Source: Stenopsyche tienmushanensis (lineage: Eukaryota; Arthropoda; Insecta; Trichoptera; Stenopsychidae). From it: DNA of 64,000 nt. The number at the start of each line of letters is the position of its first letter. The stretch's first letter is position 1. The DNA is taken from NCBI GenBank assembly GCA_008973525.1, contig WACJ01000249.1, forward strand, positions 1 to 64,000, read 5' to 3'. A program made the translations under genes and the position numbers. Below the pieces are notes generated by a model. The model had not been told where the DNA came from. It worked only from the letters and a program-made list of their open reading frames with translations, and made no database searches. Shown here one piece after another: positions 59,562-64,000 of the stretch.

Positions 59562-61234
59562 GTAAGAAATGTTGCTCTGCATGTGTGATCAAGTATGTCA
59601 CTCTTCATTTCGAGGCCAAACAGCACAAATATCTCATATTTGAGGATGAAAAATTAGCCGTCACTAAGTCGCAACTCGAACACATACATGTCGTTCAAAT
59701 AAAAAGGACATGAGAATATATTGATCATAATTCCGAGAAAATACCCCATATAATCTTGCCCGGGCACATTTACATCAGAATGCTCACTATATCCATAGCC
59801 AGTGTTGAGATTTACATAGGCAATGGGATTTTCATAGGCAATGAGATTTCCGTAGGTTTCAGTTTTTCGGAGACAGCAAAAAAGAGGACGACGTCCCTTT
59901 CGGAAAATAAAATAAAGATTTCTCAAATAATAACGCTGAAAGGTCCCATTTCTTATTGTCAGCTACGGGGAAAATAGGAAATGAAAGTCATATATCACGA
60001 TCGAATATAAATATGAGACACTCTTACAAAGAAATATTATCAAGAAAAAAACGTATTAACACTTGAATTGAAGATAGAATACTTAGATAGCATAGAAATG
60101 CAATCGTCAATTGTTGTGGTACTTTGCGAAATATAAAAAATTCCAAGTATTAATACCATTTCAAAGCGACCATCGAATTATTGATAAATGAGTTTCTATT
60201 GTGAACATTTTTCAGTAATCTACGAATAAAAATGAATGCTTCAGTTCTCAGTCCTCGGAACAATTTATATCTGATTCATTTCATTACCGATGCACAAAGG
60301 GTGTTCTTTAAAAAAAAGCAACAAATTTGAAGATTCATTATAAAATAGATTACTCGCTTAAATGCATTTCTCCAATGCATAGATTAATTGATTCAAAGTA
60401 AAATTCTAGCACGTATTCAAAAGAGGATTCATTATTCTCCCGTTTTAGAGCGGAATACTTCACCTGCTATATAATCGCAAAGCCATGGATAAATGTCAAG
60501 GGTCGACTGCTAAGCTTAAATTTTGCAAACTATTTCGACTTTTGAAACTGGGCAATAAATCATTTCAGAAGAGCAATCTTACGTAAGATCTCATATGTAT
60601 ATTAACGCCTGTTCCTTATGAGCAAAGCTATGTAAAATTTCTTAAATATTTGATACATTTATTTTAACATTAAATTCAGATAAATTTGTTAATGTCTAAT
60701 AAACAGGCCATCAGGACAAGGATATTGATTTACTTTTTTTTACTAATTTGCACGATTGAAACGCATATTAAAGAGTCAATTACGGTGATATTATTTTATA
60801 CTTAAATATTAAAAAATAATTTCATAATACACTTTTGAAATATTGTTATAATGTTTCATTACATTGCTTATAGTAGAAAACTTTGTAATTGGAGGACTGT
60901 TTTTCTTAGAATTCTGGTACTGAATTTACACAGTTTGCTTCTTTGACCTATCGCTTTACAACAATGTCTCATTATTTAATTTAAGCTGACAACATGATAT
61001 TGTTTTAAACAATTAATTATTATAATTCATGTAACGTTGAATTAACTTTTAATTAATGTGAATTATATAGAACATTTTTGTTGATTACATTAATATTATT
61101 GAAGCACAAATTGAATGAATAGTTCCAATGTAAGACTACGAGGGCAAAATTAATGTTTGATTTTTAGGTAGTCTTCATTATATTCATTATTGGTCACACA
61201 ACTTTATTGATAGCATCAATATTTGTATTTTCAG

Positions 61235-61317
61235 ATACAGGATATTATTTGAATTTAGATCGAGAAGATCAATCGATGATATAAATTCTGCCGATCTTCC
61301 AAATTTGTTAACACTGT
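61235..61317 (+). CDS. Possible 3' exon of the 56.5-kb gene
   Basis: The acceptor ATTTTCAG (61227-61234) precedes a short block with two protein-like readings. If exon B ends at 59557, the joined frame gives NTGYYLNLDREDQSMI then TAA. The other frame reads FRSRRSIDDINSADLPNLL, TL, then TGA, but joining it to the 59561 donor creates a stop at the junction. So a third possibility is that the true next exon lies elsewhere. Called for its splice signal and composition only. Confidence 0.3.
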
Positions 61318-61379
61318 GAAAGTTATTCCACATTCTAGATTTAACCCCAAACCTTTACAAAAAAAGTTCAGGAATCAAA

Positions 61380-62052
61380 CCACATTATTGTTACTGTTTT
61401 GATACACTTCTAAGGAGGTGTATCCATGCTTGGAAGGTCTTCTCCGGGATGTCCTTTAGAATTGATGTAACATGAACTTGGATGGTTTCAATCATATCCC
61501 AATGTTTTCCTTTCAGAACTACTTTTAAGTAAGGAAACAAAAAAGTTTAAGGGATCCAAGTCAGGGCTGTAGAGAGGCTGGAAAGTCAATGGGGTGCAAG
61601 TCCTGGCCATGGCCTGGCCTCGTTGTCGTGATGATGTTTTCATGCATATTTATGTTCAAATCTTAGGTTGCAATGCGATAAACGATTTTTTTCGTCATAT
61701 TTAGAGTTTCTGCTATCCATTGAAGACGTGTCATATTTACGTTGATTCTTGACCTTTTCTCGGTTCTCTTTGAACGATTTGTGCCATCGGAGAACTTGTA
61801 ATATGGACAAGCAATCACTCCCAAAGATCTACTGAATTAACAGAAACGTTTTGGTGGCGGACTTCTCAAGTTTAATGCGAAATTTAATGGCGATCCATTG
61901 TGCCGTGTTATATTGCTTCACAAGGTTCACGGGAACGCATACCCTAACTTTCTGGTAATTCAGAGATAACTTTTAAAGGGCGCATTTTAAAGCTAAGAGT
62001 CCTCTCAACTTAATCCAGCAAGGTAAGATCGCATTACTTTTTGAACGCATCC
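61380..62052 (-). pseudogene. mariner-type transposase relic c
   Basis: The minus strand near 61900 reads IAIKFRIKLEKSATKTFLLI, a stop, then IFGSDCLSILQVLRWHKSFK and ENREKVKN. This is the N-terminal HTH_48-type DNA-binding domain of mariner transposases. Further on, LYSPDLDPLNFF-like pieces (about 61560-61580) recall the catalytic-domain motif. Many stops and frameshifts are present. The subfamily differs from mariner relics a and b. Inverted ends were not fixed. Confidence 0.7.
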
Positions 62053-62060
62053 TGTGTGTA

Positions 62061-64000
62061 TAAAATCCGCACAAATTTAGGCAAACAATTCATTCAAAAT
62101 TGGGAGATAATTTTGGGGGTTTTTCTTTTATTTCCAATCAATAATGAGATTCAATATAATTCCAACTAAAAAGGGAAGCTTATGTTTAATGCAAACTTGT
62201 GTAAGATAAATACGGCATAAATCAAGAGTTAAGTGTGTTAATCTTGATTAATTAATTTCATTATCGTCAATGGCTAAACCCATATATTTACAGTGAGGCT
62301 CTGACAAAAAGTCGTGATTAAATGCTAAAAATATCAGTATAAAAAATTTGACATATATTTCATTTCAAGGATAAATTTTTATTTACTTTTTCAAGGGATA
62401 AATAATTTTTTTACGATGTTTCCAAAGTAGAAGTGTATGGAAATATAGGAATACAAATGTGGTTATAAAACCGCTGATGCTTGGCTGAGACCTCTTCATT
62501 TCCCGGATGTGACAATTTATCAACTGTAGAGAATCTCAAATGGGATCTCAGAAGGCCATATATATTACTAGGTCTGAAAACCTAAAGTGTGTGAATATAA
62601 AGTATAGGATTTTCCTACGATATAGACTGCACGTTTTAAGACCGGTTGCATCTTATTGTGTCTATGGCCAATATTTCAAAGCAATCTTTGTTATTTTGTA
62701 TAAATACTTTAATAACAATAAAATGGTATTGAATTGGTCCTATTTATTGCTTTGGGATATAAATCCATGACCGAAATTAATGTCAGTCCACTTCAGAGTC
62801 TTTTAAAAAGAAAATTGCGGAAAATCCCAGGGCCTAGGACACAATTAAAAGATAGTCTCAAATTATTACGCTTCCCGCATTGCAATCTTTATCTTAATAT
62901 CGCATTTTCTTCCCAGTTCACAAAAATTCGCATTGGGGTCAGACTCAAAACAAAATAATAAAGAACGATATTTTCAAAACTGAAATTTCGAGCGGAATAA
63001 ATTCGGATATAAATAAAGTAATTGACCCAAAGCCGAAAATGTTTTTATGCAAATTTTCGCAGTCTAGATGAAAGAAAATATGGCACTGGGAAAAATTGCA
63101 AGAAACATCTCGAAGGAGGTGGCACGACATTCGTGTCGCCTTTTTAAGGTCTCGGCCGCATTATATTAAAGAGGATGTAATTATGTAAATTTTCCGGCGG
63201 TCTTATTTGTTTTTACTTTGGTATTCAAATTTTATCCTCCTATTCTTTGCTTGCAGCGAATTTATATCGTAATATTTTTATTATAAGTTAGCAAACGTCA
63301 TTAGGATGCCGGGGGAAATATGTAAGGGAGGATACATGTGAAATATAAAAATTCATCTTTGTGTCGAATGTAAATGCTGGGGTGAATTTTTTACATCCAA
63401 ATAATAAGAAAATATGAACCAAGGACTATCTTTGAATGCAATATCCATATTTATATTGTATTAATATTTCCTTATTAAGATTCGACTCATTCTCGACCCA
63501 GACATTTTGATGGCATGATATAATAATATAAGAGCATGGTGAATATTTTGATTCAAATTCTGATCATATCGGATGTATAATTTGATATAATATTGAGCAT
63601 TTACATTTTACTTCAAGAAATTTGTTAATTTTATTAATAAAACCATAGTCCATAGTTCCTAAATCATTTCATTTTAGGATTTATTGATCAAAATTAATTT
63701 ATAATTAATAATTTCAATACTCCATATAAAGTATTATACAATATTTATATACTAATTAGATAAATACTATTAAAGACATTATTGTTATTCATTGGAATGT
63801 CACCTAAAATGTCGTTAAAAACACATCTTTAAATTTCTATAGAATGCATTTTTAAAATATTCCAAAGTCACATAAATTTTAATCATCAAAGAAGTCGTCA
63901 AATGCCAAAAAAATACTTTGGTAATCCTAACTTTTAAAGCTAACTTTGAACTAACGCCCCCCGAAGTTTTTAATCATGCCAGCGCTCCCCTGAGAGGCTT
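62061..64000. other. AT-rich stretch at the right edge
   Basis: Short open frames at 62540-63130 lie on both strands and have no recognised motif. No RNA gene or repeat was supported. It may be intron of a gene continuing beyond the window. Confidence 0.45.

Overview
This is AT-rich eukaryotic nuclear DNA, most likely from an insect or another arthropod. It has spliced genes with GT..AG introns, AATAAA poly(A) signals, and a dense litter of hAT, mariner, piggyBac, pogo/Tigger, Helitron-like, LINE and LTR remnants. No bacterial operons, Shine-Dalgarno sites or CRISPR arrays are present. The species cannot be named from sequence alone.

Four genes can be named by reading their products. (1) CENP-X/MHF2 (236-956, minus): three exons, the last holding only six codons. 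(2) An N4BP2-like protein (8334-14113, minus): seven exons with a P-loop polynucleotide-kinase-like domain, CUE-type helices, DUF1771 and an Smr domain. The Smr exon carries an in-frame TAG and a 1-nt frameshift. (3) Mitochondrial ribosomal protein L41 (38726-39211, plus): a single exon. (4) NOP16 (42116-43231, minus): three exons, for ribosome assembly in the nucleolus. A fifth locus starting at 56514 (plus) has a 360-codon, low-complexity, Ser/Arg/Tyr-rich exon spliced to at least one more exon. I do not recognise it, and it may run out of the window. A possible extra exon lies at 28039-28160.

Mobile elements fill much of the rest. Two hAT families show 8-bp target duplications. The TAGGGAATCC family has five copies (15.4, 23.6, 26.6, 30.3 and 36.1 kb); the last is complete with duplication CTTGTGTG. 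The CAGRGYCGTAAC family has two complete copies, at 10.0 kb (inside an N4BP2-like intron) and 46.9 kb. piggyBac remnants or small TTAA-flanked elements lie at 3.0, 3.8, 6.3, 17.9-19.6 and 49.1 kb. Two short Helitron-like elements (21.5 and 40.6 kb) share TC starts, CTRR ends and A/T insertion sites. At 23.6-25.3 kb a jockey LINE fragment sits in a Tigger element, which sits in a hAT copy. A GC-rich LTR with a tRNA primer site lies at 29.3-29.9 kb.

The oddest non-coding structures are a perfect 74-bp palindrome at 55391-55464 and, 20 bp further on, an independent 25-bp-stem hairpin. The named genes show no sign of working in one pathway: they are ordinary housekeeping genes set in a transposon-rich region. 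I found no convincing new multi-gene system.
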